A stretch of DNA of 56,673 nt, from positions 1-56,673 of the forward strand of contig NZ_LNQB01000090.1 in NCBI RefSeq assembly GCF_001651875.1, in the 5' to 3' direction. This DNA comes from Sinorhizobium saheli (lineage in GTDB: Bacteria > Pseudomonadota > Alphaproteobacteria > Rhizobiales > Rhizobiaceae). Below the pieces are notes generated by a model that worked only from the letters and a program-made list of their open reading frames with translations, was not told the origin of the DNA and did not search any database. The position numbers were made by a program, and so were the translations under genes. This document shows, one piece after another, positions 1 to 8,616 of the stretch (its first letter is position 1; each line of letters begins with the position of its first letter).

Positions 1-61
<61 letters not shown>

Positions 62-67
62 AATACC

Positions 68-100
68 AGAACCCCGGATCCCCAGGATGCCGGGGTTCTT
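68..100 (+). terminator. Terminator after tRNA-fMet
   Basis: A perfect 9-bp inverted repeat (GAACCCCGG at 69-77, CCGGGGTTC at 90-98) lies 7 bp after the tRNA CCA end and is followed by a short TT. This is a plausible intrinsic terminator for the tRNA transcript. The stretch from 101 to 208 shows no gene. Confidence 0.7.
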
Positions 101-208
101 GCGTTCCAGGCCGCGGAAAAGTCGCGCTGGGGTTGCTGGTGGTGAGCTGCCTGAATGAAAGTTCAGTTGCAGACGGACAGTGCGCCCGGCGCCTGTCGCC
201 AGCGGCTA

Positions 209-1101
209 GAGCGGGATGAATTTAGGTGGAATCGGCATTGGGATTCCCTTTTATGAGCAAATCAGATTCACCATTCGGGCCGGTGCAGGAGGCCGGCCAG
301 GATGGCGAGACCTTTTTCGGATGACCTTAGGGACCGTGTTGTTGGTGCAGTGACGCGCGATGGGCTGTCCTGCCGGGCGGCGGCAAAGCGCTTCGGCATC
401 GGCATCAGCACGGCAATCGATTGGGTACGGCGCTGGCGTGAGACGGGCAGCGCCGCCGCCGGCCAGATGGGCGGGCACAAGCCGCGGGCGATCGCCGGTG
501 AGCATCGGGCCTGGCTAATCGAGCGCTGCCGTGCGCAGGCATTCACCTTGCGCGGGCTGGTCGCGGAATTGGCCTCGCGAGGCCTGAAGGTCGACTACCG
601 CTCCGTCTGGATCTTCGTGCATGAGGAAGGGCTGAGTTATAAAAAAAGACGTTGGTCGCCAGCGAGCGCGACCGGCCCGATGTCGCCGTCCGACGCAGCC
701 GCTGGCTGAAGCATCGCCATCGCATCGATCCGGCCCGCCTCGTCTTCATCGACGAGACCTGGACGAAGACGAACATGGCGCCGCTGAGAGGCTGGGCGCC
801 GCGCGGCGAACGGCTGTTCGGACACGCTCCCTTCGGCCACTGGAACACCATGACGTTCATTGCCGCCCTGCGCGTTGATCGCGTCAGCGCGCCCTGGGTC
901 ATCGACGGTCCGATCCCCCGATCTCAATCCGATCGAAAAGCTCTTCGCCAAGATCAAGCACCGGCTACGCGAGGCGCAGGCCAGAAGCCGCTACGCCACC
1001 CATGACGCGCTCGCAACCATCCTCAAAACCGTTTCACCAAAAGAATGCCAGAACTATTTCAAGGAGGCCGGATATGAACGGACCTAAAATCCATCCCGCT
1101 C
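209..1101 (+). mobile_element. IS630-family insertion sequence, internally deleted
   Basis: Imperfect terminal inverted repeats bound the element: GAGCGGGATGAATTTAGG at the left, and a right end whose reverse complement reads GAGCGGGATGGATTTTAGG. A TA dinucleotide flanks each side (207-208 and 1102-1103), the target duplication expected of IS630/Tc1-type elements. The element is 893 bp, shorter than the roughly 1.05 kb typical of complete relatives, because of a deletion within the transposase. It should be immobile by itself unless a transposase acts in trans. Confidence 0.85.
302..1087 (+). pseudogene. IS630-family transposase, frameshifted with internal deletion
   Basis: The product is a DDE transposase split over three frames. 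Frame one (302-709) carries the N-terminal helix-turn-helix (DLRDRVVGAV, RAAAKRFGIGISTAIDWVRRW). At an A7 run (641-647) reading must slip by -1, a shift known as programmed in many IS630 elements, to continue as the catalytic domain with the first Asp in VFIDETW. After VIDGP near 905-912 the sequence jumps into a third frame at PDLNPIEKLFAKIKH, which holds the catalytic Glu. About 55-60 residues are missing between these points, including the second catalytic Asp. The protein is therefore inactive even if frameshifting occurs. Assignment to the family is secure. Confidence 0.88.
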
Positions 1102-1220
1102 TAGTTTAATTTGGCTCCAATACGGGAGCCGGACCTCGTCGGTGAGCGGGGTGTCATGGGGAACTCCGACGGCCGTGTGCAACGCCATGTGCCCCTGCGG
1201 GCCGGTGCTCGGCTCCGCGT

Positions 1221-2531
1221 TCAGCGGCGCGCGGCTTCGCCGGTCACTCGCCAGATCACGTCGCCGACATCGTCCGCCACCAGCAGCGAGCCGTCGGGGC
1301 CGATGCTCACCCCGACCGGTCGTCCATAGGAGGCCCGCTCGTCGGGGGAAAGGAAGCCGGTCAGAATGTCGCGCGGCAGGCCGGCAGGAGATCCGTTCAC
1401 GAAGGGCACGAAGGCAACCTTGTAGCCGCTCAAGGTGCTGCGGTTCCAGGAACCATGCTGGCCGATGACCATGCCGTCCGGGAAGCCGGGCAGGGTGCCT
1501 TCGGGAAGCCAGCAAAGACCGAGCGATGCAGTATGTCCGCCGAGGGCATAGTCCGGTGCGATAGCGGTCGCGACCATCGCCGGGTCCTGCGGCACCCGGC
1601 CATCGGCGATCTGCCCCCAGTAGCAATAGGGCCAACCATAGAAGCCACCGTCGCGGACGGATGTGAGATAGTCGGGCGGCGTCTCGTCGCCCAGTCCGTC
1701 GCGCTCGTTGACCACCGTCCAGAGTGCACCCGTGGTCGGTTCCCAGGCCATGCCCACCGGATTGCGCAGACCGGAGGCGAAGATGCGGCGCTCACCGCTC
1801 TCGAGGTCGAGCTCGTGGATGGCGGCCCGGCCTTCCTCTGCCGCCATGCCGCGCTCGCCGATGTTGCTGAGCGAACCGACGCCGATGAAAAGCTTTCGCC
1901 CATCGCGACTGGCAAGCAGGCTTCGCGTCCAATGGCCGCCGGCCTTGAAGTCCGTCAGCTTTCGCCCTTTCGCAGTGATGCGCGTGTCGCCCGTTTCGTA
2001 GGGGAAGGCAACCACCCCGTCCGTATTGCCGACATAGAGCGTATCGCCCAGCAATGCCATGCCGAACGGCTGATTGAGCCCGTCGAGAAACACCTCGCGA
2101 ATTTCGGCCACGCCGTCGCCATCCGCATCGCGCAGCAGCGTGATCCGGTTCGGACTTGCGCCCACCGCGGCAGCGCGCTTCATCGTGCTGAACATGGCGT
2201 AGTCGAAGGCAGACTTGATGCCTCCGGGTTCGCTCAGGGCCTCAGCCACCAAAACGTCGCCATTCGGCAGAACGTGAATCCAACGGGGATGTTTGAGCCC
2301 CGCCGCGAATGCGTTCACCTTGAGTCCGGGCGCCGCTACGGGCGTCTGACCCGCGGTCCATCCCCTGGCCGTCGGCATCTTCAGGGTCGGAATGCCCTGC
2401 GGCTTGGCTCCCGGGATTTTCGGTTCGCGGCCATAGGCCGGTTCGAGGGAAGCTCCGTCCTGGCGGCGCAAAAGGATTGCGGCGGCGCCGATCAGTGCGA
2501 CCAATCGACCGAAAACGTCTGACAGCCCCAT
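1221..2531 (-). CDS. PQQ-dependent sorbosone/glucose dehydrogenase family protein
   Basis: This 436-residue beta-propeller protein belongs to the soluble glucose/L-sorbosone dehydrogenase (GSDH) family, which oxidises sugars or aldoses with PQQ in the periplasm. An N-terminal hydrophobic segment at about residues 10-24 (LVALIGAAAILL) can act as a signal anchor. Propeller motifs follow: HPRWIHVLPNGDVLVAEAL, QPFGMALLGDTLYVGNTDG, LRNPVGMAWEP, GGFYGWPYCYWG and PDGMVIGQHGSWNRS. The start at 2531 is preceded by an AGGAGGAG ribosome site formed directly beside the end of a RIME repeat. The gene appears monocistronic. The exact substrate cannot be read from sequence, and some relatives with the same fold do not use sugars. 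Confidence 0.83.
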   Translation of the reverse strand: MGLSDVFGRLVALIGAAAILLRRQDGASLEPAYGREPKIPGAKPQGIPTLKMPTARGWTAGQTPVAAPGLKVNAFAAGLKHPRWIHVLPNGDVLVAEALSEPGGIKSAFDYAMFSTMKRAAAVGASPNRITLLRDADGDGVAEIREVFLDGLNQPFGMALLGDTLYVGNTDGVVAFPYETGDTRITAKGRKLTDFKAGGHWTRSLLASRDGRKLFIGVGSLSNIGERGMAAEEGRAAIHELDLESGERRIFASGLRNPVGMAWEPTTGALWTVVNERDGLGDETPPDYLTSVRDGGFYGWPYCYWGQIADGRVPQDPAMVATAIAPDYALGGHTASLGLCWLPEGTLPGFPDGMVIGQHGSWNRSTLSGYKVAFVPFVNGSPAGLPRDILTGFLSPDERASYGRPVGVSIGPDGSLLVADDVGDVIWRVTGEAARR

Positions 2532-2541
2532 GGCTCCTCCT

Positions 2542-2640
2542 AGAGCATTCTGCAGTCAGGTGGCATCACCTGACGTCGCACAAATGCGGCAAACAAAGGG
2601 ACAGAGCGGTGGCACGAACGCATGCGAGCGCATCCCGCTC
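2542..2640. repeat. RIME-like palindromic repeat, full length
   Basis: The roughly 100-bp element begins TAGAGCATTCTGCAG, carries the inner palindrome CAGGTGGCATCACCTG, and ends in the second palindrome (GAGCGGTGGCACGAACGCAT ... GCATCCCGCTC). The same two-palindrome unit recurs through the window in both orientations, full or partial. It matches my recollection of the Rhizobium-specific intergenic mosaic element RIME1. Here it lies just upstream of the dehydrogenase start. Confidence 0.85.
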
Positions 2641-2650
2641 CAACCCTGAT

Positions 2651-2676
2651 GGCGCACGCTACCCGAAGCGTGCGCC
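2651..2676. terminator. Perfect hairpin between dehydrogenase promoter and SRPBCC gene
   Basis: GGCGCACGCT (2651-2660) pairs perfectly with AGCGTGCGCC (2667-2676) around a 6-nt loop. No clear T-run follows, so it may be a rho-independent-like terminator or simply an mRNA hairpin. The remainder of 2677-2877 shows no supported gene. Confidence 0.4.
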
Positions 2677-2877
2677 GCTGGGTATCCCTGAGCGGCATTG
2701 TTTTTGGGCCGCTTCGCTCCGTTGAGAGCCTGCTACCTCCGCTTGGCCCGTGGCGACAGAGACGGTGCGGTCATCCTCGGACCGGAATGAACCCGCGCCC
2801 GTCCTTCGGCCCGCTGTCATGCCTGCCAATCTGGGGCGAGTTGGAAGGCGCCGGCCGTCGCGCTCGCGACCCGTGCG

Positions 2878-3321
2878 CTACTGATTGATTTCCGGCTCGA
2901 CGAGCCTTGCCAGGTTTCGAAGCGACTCCTGCCAACCGAGATAACAAGCCTCGGGCGGAATCACGTCCGGCACGCCTGCCTGCACGATATCGAGCTCGGT
3001 GCCGACCGAGGCTTTCTTCAACGTCACGGTCACGTGCATCTCGCCGGGCAGGTTGGGGTCGTCGAATCGGTCCGTGTAACGCACGCGCTCGCCTGGAACG
3101 AGCTCGACAAATTCGCCGCCAAACGCGTGGCTCCTGCCCGTCGTGAAGTTGCGGAAGGACATCTTGAATGTGCCGCCGACATTCGGCTCCAGATGATGCA
3201 CGGTGCAAGCGAAGCCGTTGGGCGGAAGCCATTTCGCGAGTGCGTCAGCCTCGATGAACGCGCGATAGACTTTCTTCGGGTCGGTCGAGAGAACGCGCTT
3301 CAAACGTATGGTGTTGGGCAT
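2878..3321 (-). CDS. SRPBCC (AHSA1-type) domain protein
   Basis: This 147-residue protein forms a single START-like/Bet v1 fold of the AHSA1 type. Typical marks are the N-terminal VLSTDPKKVYRAFIEADALAKWLPP, the GGTFKMSF strand pair, the FVELVPGERVRYTDRF strand and the terminal helix with CYLGWQESLRNLARLVEPE. Such proteins bind a hydrophobic ligand, but most have no known reaction. They often sit beside an ArsR-type repressor; none is seen here. The 3322-3501 gap upstream has no supported gene. Confidence 0.82.
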   Translation of the reverse strand: MPNTIRLKRVLSTDPKKVYRAFIEADALAKWLPPNGFACTVHHLEPNVGGTFKMSFRNFTTGRSHAFGGEFVELVPGERVRYTDRFDDPNLPGEMHVTVTLKKASVGTELDIVQAGVPDVIPPEACYLGWQESLRNLARLVEPEINQ

Positions 3322-3501
3322 GATCGTCGATCCCTATGAGTTGCTGGTCGGCTCCCGTCTGCATGTCTTCAAGGTCGCTGTGCCGATCCATGCACCAAGG
3401 ACGACGGATGCCCCGCCCGTCCGACATCGGATCTCAGAATTTTTGAAAGCGCCAGGTCCGGATGCCGCTCGCCCGCCCCGGCGCTTCTCGCTCCGGCAGC
3501 C

Positions 3502-4725
3502 TCATGCCTCTCCGCGGTCGGCGCTGACGGCGGCGGTTGCGGTGGCGCGATCCTGAGGCCACAGGCGCGCGGCGACGAAGAACCCGCCGGTTGCCATGGC
3601 GGCAAGCACCAGGAAGGTTGCGGTCATGCCGGCGGCCGCGCCCGCGAGCCCCGCCGTCAGATAGGCGACAAACCAACAGGCGTGGGTCAGCGCAAAATGG
3701 GCGGCAAAGAGCACCGACCTGTCCGCACCCCCGGCCGTCCGTGCGACCAGCCGGCCCGCCGGCGTCAGAATGAGCGAATAGCCGGCCCCGAGCCCAAACC
3801 AGAAGACGATGAGGACGGGATAGCTGACGATGAGTGGGCCGACCATCAGGCCGCCGAGGCAGATGCAACTGCCGGCGACCATTGTCGCTCGAACGGGGAA
3901 GCGCTCGAGCAGAGCTGGAATGAGGAGAGCCGCCGTCATGGAGCCGCAGCCGAAAACGGTAAGCGCCAGCACCGTGAATTGCTGCTCAAGTCCGAGACTG
4001 GACTGGACGAGGACCACGGTATTGACGAGGACCATGGCGCTTGCACAGGCGGCGCTGAAGGTGAGGGCAAGAAGGCCCTTCAGCATCGGTGTGCCGAGAT
4101 AGAGGCGAATGCCCCTGGCAGCGCGTGCACTGACGCCGAGTTCCGAGGTGAACCTCTGCGCCGGGAGCGCAGCCGATGCCAGCAGGGCCGCCGAGGCGAC
4201 AAAGCCGCAGACCGTCGCCAGGAACAACCCGTTGAGCGGAACGAGGCTCAGCAGCAGAAGGGCGAGCAGCGGGCTCGTAACCGTCTCCATGTCATAGGAG
4301 AGCTGGGTCAGCGCCAGGGCCCGGGTGTAGTCGCGCTCGTCCGGCAGGATATCGGGAATGGTGGCGCGAAGGCTCGGAACAAGACCGGCGGAGGCCGAGT
4401 GCAGAAGCACGATGAGGAGATAGATCTGCCAGATCTCGGTGACGAACGGGAAAGCAAGCATCACCGCCCCGCGCGTGAGCTCGAGGCCGACCAGCACGCG
4501 GCGGCGGGGAAAGCTCTCGAGGGCCGCGGTGATGAAGGAAGAAAGACCGACCGTGGTCAGCATCTTCAGGGCAAGCGCGATGCCGAGCACCGCACCCGCC
4601 CCGGGGCCCGCGATCTCATAGGCCATGAGCCCGAGGGCGACCGTTGCCACGCCGGCACCGATCAGCGAAATGACCTGTGCGATATAGACGGCGCGAAAGG
4701 TCGGGTTGGAGAAAAGACTGAGCAT
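3502..4725 (-). CDS. MFS transporter (enterobactin-exporter-like)
   Basis: This 407-residue protein is almost entirely hydrophobic, with about 12 predicted transmembrane helices (for example VISLIGAGVATVALGLMAYEI, LLALTFSAACASAMVLVNTVV, TFLVLAAMATGGFFVAARLW). The length and charge pattern fit the major facilitator superfamily, in the branch of multidrug and siderophore exporters related to EntS. It lies downstream of the peptide-type ABC substrate-binding gene on the same strand with a 123-bp gap, so it might be co-transcribed. The cargo is unknown. Confidence 0.8.
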   Translation of the reverse strand: MLSLFSNPTFRAVYIAQVISLIGAGVATVALGLMAYEIAGPGAGAVLGIALALKMLTTVGLSSFITAALESFPRRRVLVGLELTRGAVMLAFPFVTEIWQIYLLIVLLHSASAGLVPSLRATIPDILPDERDYTRALALTQLSYDMETVTSPLLALLLLSLVPLNGLFLATVCGFVASAALLASAALPAQRFTSELGVSARAARGIRLYLGTPMLKGLLALTFSAACASAMVLVNTVVLVQSSLGLEQQFTVLALTVFGCGSMTAALLIPALLERFPVRATMVAGSCICLGGLMVGPLIVSYPVLIVFWFGLGAGYSLILTPAGRLVARTAGGADRSVLFAAHFALTHACWFVAYLTAGLAGAAAGMTATFLVLAAMATGGFFVAARLWPQDRATATAAVSADRGEA

Positions 4726-4848
4726 CTGAACTGAGCGCCTGTCGTTTGGCGTCCGTCCGGTCCTGACCGGTTCGGGCGCATGGGCGGGAAGAAAGCGTCA
4801 GATCGGGATCGCGCGAGGCGGAACTTGCGCGCGATCCCGCCGTCACAG

Positions 4849-6342
4849 TCATTCGAGCGTCAAATCCTTGGTCATCAGGTAATAGACCAGAGGATGCATC
4901 TCGTAGTTCTTCACCCGCTCGCTACGGGCGTCGAAGGACGTCTCGTTCACCAGATAGACGGTGACCGCCTCGTCGAAGAGTTTCTTGGCGAGCTGCGCAT
5001 AGATCTCGTAACGCGCCTGTGCATCGTTGAGCGAGGATGCCTTTTCGATCAGGGCGTCGACGTCTTCCGAGCAGTAATGCGACATGTTGTAGCTGCCGCC
5101 GCAGGAATAGTCCGCCGTCAGAAAGCCGAAGGGATCGGCAATATCAGTAAGATAGCCGCGCGACAGCAACGCCATGTCATAGTCGCCGGAGATCATCTGA
5201 GGTTCGATTGCGGTATATTCGGCCACGCGCAGATTGACCTTGATGCCGATCTCGCCAAGTTGCGCCTGGATGATGGCACCGACATCCTTGAGTTCGGTCC
5301 TTGCCGTATAGGCCAGGAGTTCGAGCTGCAATTGTCCGGGCTGAATTCCGGCCTCCTCCAGCAGCGCCTTGGCGCGCGCCGGATCGTAGATCGGTTTGAT
5401 GCCTTTCGGCGCCCAGGGATCGTCAGGTTTGAAGGCCGAAGCCGCCGCCGTCACCGTGCCTTCATAGACGCTGGCCGCAATCCCCGCACCGTCGATCGCC
5501 GCCTGGATGGCCTGGCGGACGCGGACATCGTTCAGCGGCGCCTTCTTGTTGTTGAGCAGCAACTCGGTCACCCGCGGCGTTTTGAGCTGTATCAGCTCGA
5601 TCCCCTCCGCCCCTTCCAGCTGCTTGACGCCATGGGCCGGGATCAGGCGTGCGATATCGGCCTCGCCGCTGCGAACCTGGGTCATGCGGGTATTGGCATC
5701 GGGAATGAAAACCACCATGCCGCCCTCGAGCGCCGGCTTGCCGCCCCAGTAATTGTCATTGCGCTTGAATTTCAGATATTCCTTCGGCTTGACTTCGACG
5801 ATCTCGAAGGGGCCGGTGCAACGGCCGACGGGATCGATGATCTCGCCCTGATAGGCGGCCGGCGACAGGATCGTAGTGTTGGGCGCAGCGAGCTGCGCCG
5901 GCAGCAGCACCGAAGGGGTCTGGGTGGTGATACGGACCACCTTCTCCCCCACCGCTTCCACGGACTTGATCAGTTTGGGCGAGAAGGGCCGCGCCGGCAT
6001 TTCGGCCGCCAGCAGATGTTTGAGCGCGCCGGTCGCCGCCTCAGCGGTCAGCGGCGCACCGTCCTGAAATTTGACGCCATCCCGCAGCGTGAATTCCCAC
6101 ACCGTCGGCTCGAGTTGTTTCCACGACGTGGCGAGGCCAGGCTCAAGCTGCAATTGCCAATTGAGGCGCACGAGCGTCTCGAAACAGCCGGCGCGGCTGC
6201 CCAGGTAGGCATCGTCGCTGGCCATCTGCCAATTGGTCTGAACAGCCTGGAAATCGGCATAGGTCAGCGTTTTGCCTTCCTGGGCAGCCGCGCTTGTGGC
6301 CAACGCCGTCGCGCAGACGGCCACCATTGCATATTTCTTCAT
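4849..6342 (-). CDS. ABC transporter periplasmic substrate-binding protein, family 5
   Basis: This 497-residue protein binds solute for a peptide/nickel-type importer (SBP_bac_5). The signal peptide KKYAMVAVCATALATSAAAQ ends in an AxA cleavage site. Family blocks include ETLVRLNWQLQLEPGLATSW, WEFTLRDGVKFQDGAPLTAE, YWGGKPALEGGMVVFIPD and VRVRQAIQAAIDG. The start at 6342 is chosen because GAGGAGG lies 8 bp upstream and the signal peptide begins there; the open frame continues upstream without a signal. A RIME element lies between this gene and the ATPase gene, so it may have its own transcript level. The ligand (peptide, opine, nickel chelate or similar) cannot be deduced. Confidence 0.87.
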   Translation of the reverse strand: MKKYAMVAVCATALATSAAAQEGKTLTYADFQAVQTNWQMASDDAYLGSRAGCFETLVRLNWQLQLEPGLATSWKQLEPTVWEFTLRDGVKFQDGAPLTAEAATGALKHLLAAEMPARPFSPKLIKSVEAVGEKVVRITTQTPSVLLPAQLAAPNTTILSPAAYQGEIIDPVGRCTGPFEIVEVKPKEYLKFKRNDNYWGGKPALEGGMVVFIPDANTRMTQVRSGEADIARLIPAHGVKQLEGAEGIELIQLKTPRVTELLLNNKKAPLNDVRVRQAIQAAIDGAGIAASVYEGTVTAAASAFKPDDPWAPKGIKPIYDPARAKALLEEAGIQPGQLQLELLAYTARTELKDVGAIIQAQLGEIGIKVNLRVAEYTAIEPQMISGDYDMALLSRGYLTDIADPFGFLTADYSCGGSYNMSHYCSEDVDALIEKASSLNDAQARYEIYAQLAKKLFDEAVTVYLVNETSFDARSERVKNYEMHPLVYYLMTKDLTLE

Positions 6343-6463
6343 TATTAGTTCCTCCTCTATTTTGTTTCGTACTGACCTGTTCCGCGAGCCGGTATCGACC
6401 CGGACGGCCATGTGCTGCCATTCGGTGTGGCAGCTCACCTCCCTTTCATTGCGACGCCATTCC

Positions 6464-6565
6464 AGAGCGAATGCGCTCACGCATGTTCGCGCCACCGATC
6501 TAACCACTTGTTTTTTCAGCATTTGTTCGACGTCAGGTGATTTCACCCGACTGCAAAATGCTCTA
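6464..6565. repeat. RIME-like repeat, overlaps ATPase stop codon
   Basis: This copy has both palindromes: AGAGCGAATGCGCTCACGCA at the left, and CAGGTGATTTCACCCG then TGCAAAATGCTCTA at the right. On the minus strand its terminal TAG (6565-6563) is the stop codon of the upstream ATP-binding gene. It occupies most of the 220-bp spacer between the ATPase and the substrate-binding gene. Confidence 0.85.
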
Positions 6566-7615
6566 GGGCGAGCCCGCCTGAGCCGGCCGGTCGGGCTGCA
6601 GGTCCCGCCAGAAGTGGCAGCGCACCTGATGGCTCTCGCTCGCTGCCTCGAATTTCGGTTCGGCCTGCGCGCACTTCGCCTGCGCGTGGGCGCATCGGGT
6701 GTGGAAACGACAGCCGCGGGGAGGGTTGAGCGGGCTCGGAAGGTCGCCGCGCAACTGGATCTCCGGCGCATAGAGCCCGGTCCGGTCGAGCATGGAGGCG
6801 GCGATCAGCGCCCGCGTATAGGGGTGGCGCGGCGTCTTGAAGAGCGCATCGCGGTCGGCGACCTCGACGATCCGGCCGAGATACATCACGGCGATGCGGT
6901 CGCAGATGTGGCGCACCACCCTGAGGTCATGAGAGATCATCAGCATCGTCAGGCCGTGGCGCCGCTTCAGATCCGTCAAAAGGTTGAGGATCTGCGTGCG
7001 CATCGAGGCGTCGAGCGCCGATGTCGGCTCGTCACAGATCAGGAACCGCGGCTCGAGGAGCAGGGCCCGGCCGATGACGACGCGCTGCAATTGCCCGCCC
7101 GAGCATTGCCGCGGGTAGCGTTCGTAGAAGCTTTCGTCGAGGCCGACTTCCGCGAGCATGCGCATGACCTTGTCGCGGCGCTCCTCGCGCGTTCCGATGT
7201 GGTGCTGCGCCAGCGGCGCCTCCATGCTCGTGCCGATCCGCATGCGCGGGTCGAGCGCGCCGAACGGATCCTGGAAGACGAGTTGCACGGTGCGGCGCAG
7301 GCGCTTCAGATCCTCGCCGTCGACGTCGGTGATCGCTTGGCCGGCGATCTTCACCTCACCGCCCGTCGGCGATGTCTGGCGTGTCAAGAGGCGGGCGATT
7401 GTGCTCTTGCCGCAGCCCGACTCGCCGACAAGGCCGAGCACTTCCCCTTGTCGGATAGCGAAGGAGACGCCGTCGACCGATTTGATCGAGAACGACCGGC
7501 TGAGGAAGTAGTGCTTGGCAAGCTCATCGACCTCGACGAATGGCGGTTGAACGGCGGCGCCGGCGGGCTCAGGTGTATTCCTCAAAACGGTCTGCAAAAG
7601 CGTGTAGCTGTTCAT
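6563..7615 (-). CDS. Peptide-type ABC transporter ATP-binding protein (OppF/DppF-like)
   Basis: This 350-residue ATPase belongs to a peptide/nickel-type importer. It has Walker A GLVGESGCGKST, the Q-loop in VQLVFQDPFGALDPRM, signature CSGGQLQRV, Walker B FLICDEPTSALD and switch His in MLMISHDLRVV. The C-terminal oligopeptide/dipeptide domain has RGCRFHTRCAHAQAKC with clustered cysteines, as in OppF/DppF. The start at 7615 overlaps the stop of the preceding ATPase as ATGA, indicating translational coupling. The open frame extends further upstream, but that part is a shadow of the neighbouring gene. The stop codon is contributed by a RIME repeat. Confidence 0.9.
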   Translation of the reverse strand: MNSYTLLQTVLRNTPEPAGAAVQPPFVEVDELAKHYFLSRSFSIKSVDGVSFAIRQGEVLGLVGESGCGKSTIARLLTRQTSPTGGEVKIAGQAITDVDGEDLKRLRRTVQLVFQDPFGALDPRMRIGTSMEAPLAQHHIGTREERRDKVMRMLAEVGLDESFYERYPRQCSGGQLQRVVIGRALLLEPRFLICDEPTSALDASMRTQILNLLTDLKRRHGLTMLMISHDLRVVRHICDRIAVMYLGRIVEVADRDALFKTPRHPYTRALIAASMLDRTGLYAPEIQLRGDLPSPLNPPRGCRFHTRCAHAQAKCAQAEPKFEAASESHQVRCHFWRDLQPDRPAQAGSP

Positions 7616-8616
7616 GCGGCCGTCTCCTTTTCGGCTTCGACGGCCCAGCAGCGCGTCACGTGGCCATCCGGATCGGGTTTGAGCGTCGGCTCGGAGCGCA
7701 TGCAGCGGCCGGCGAGGCCGTGCTCCGCCGCCGCGCTGCAACGCGGATGGAAGCGGCAGCCGCAGGTCAGGTCGCGCGCATGCGTGCCCGAGCCGGGGAT
7801 CGACAGCAATTGCCCGCTCGGATCGGGAACGAGCAGCGAGCAGCGCATCAGCGCCCGCGTATAGGGGTGCTGCGGCGCTTGAAGCACCGCCTTCGCCGGC
7901 CCCTCCTCGACGATCCGCCCGGCATACATGACCGCCACCCGGTCGGCCAGCGCGGCGACCACGGCGAGGTCGTGGGTGATGAGCAGCGTCGCGAGGTTGC
8001 GCTTGCGCCTCTCCTCGTCGATGAGCCGCAGGATCTGCGCCTGCACGGTGACGTCGAGCGCGGTCGTCGGCTCGTCCGCGATCAGCATGTCCGGATCGCC
8101 GCTGAGCGCCGCCGCCATCATCACCCGTTGCGCCATGCCGCCGGAGAGTTCGTGCGAGAAGCACCGCGCCCGCACCGCCGGATCGGGAATGCCGACGTCG
8201 CGCAGGAGCTCGAGCACCCGACCCATGGCCGCCCGGCGCACAAGGCCGCGATGCAGCCGCAGCGGTTCGGCGATCTGGGTGCCGACCCGCGCGGTCGGAT
8301 CGAGCATCGCCTGCGGCTGCTGGAACAGCATCGCCATGCGCCCGCCGCGCAGCCGGTTCATCTGCCGGTCCGGCAGCGACAGGACGTCCTCGCCGTCGAA
8401 GCGGATGCGCCCGCCGGCAATGGCGCCGCCGGCCGGCAGCAGTCGCATCAGCGACAGCGCCGTCATGCTCTTGCCGGAGCCGGATTCGCCGACCAGCGCC
8501 AGCACCTCGCCACGGTCGAGCGTCAGGCTGAGCCCGTCGATCACCGGCGTCGGCTGGCCCGGAAAGGCGACCTTGAGGTCCTCGATCACCAGCAATGGTT
8601 CGTTCGTCTTATTCAT
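7612..8616 (-). CDS. Peptide-type ABC transporter ATP-binding protein (OppD/DppD-like)
   Basis: This 334-residue ATPase pairs with the next gene's product to power import. Visible motifs are Walker A ALVGESGSGKSMT, MLFQQPQAMLDPTARVG, signature LSGGMAQRV, Walker B MLIADEPTTALDV and switch His TLLITHDLAVV. The C-terminal domain has CGCRFHPRCSAAAEHG. The start at 8616 is preferred because GGAG is 9 bp upstream; an in-frame ATG at 8631 adds five residues. Either start overlaps the end of the permease gene, consistent with one tightly packed operon. Confidence 0.9.
   Translation of the reverse strand: MNKTNEPLLVIEDLKVAFPGQPTPVIDGLSLTLDRGEVLALVGESGSGKSMTALSLMRLLPAGGAIAGGRIRFDGEDVLSLPDRQMNRLRGGRMAMLFQQPQAMLDPTARVGTQIAEPLRLHRGLVRRAAMGRVLELLRDVGIPDPAVRARCFSHELSGGMAQRVMMAAALSGDPDMLIADEPTTALDVTVQAQILRLIDEERRKRNLATLLITHDLAVVAALADRVAVMYAGRIVEEGPAKAVLQAPQHPYTRALMRCSLLVPDPSGQLLSIPGSGTHARDLTCGCRFHPRCSAAAEHGLAGRCMRSEPTLKPDPDGHVTRCWAVEAEKETAA

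Noticed and set aside
3322..3501. ArsR regulator partner for the SRPBCC gene
   Set aside because: The space is too short and no helix-turn-helix frame with a start is visible on either strand.
6563..8164. 533-codon version of the OppF-like ATPase
   Set aside because: The upstream 183 codons are an out-of-frame shadow of the OppD-like gene; the ATGA-coupled start at 7615 matches the family's N-terminus.
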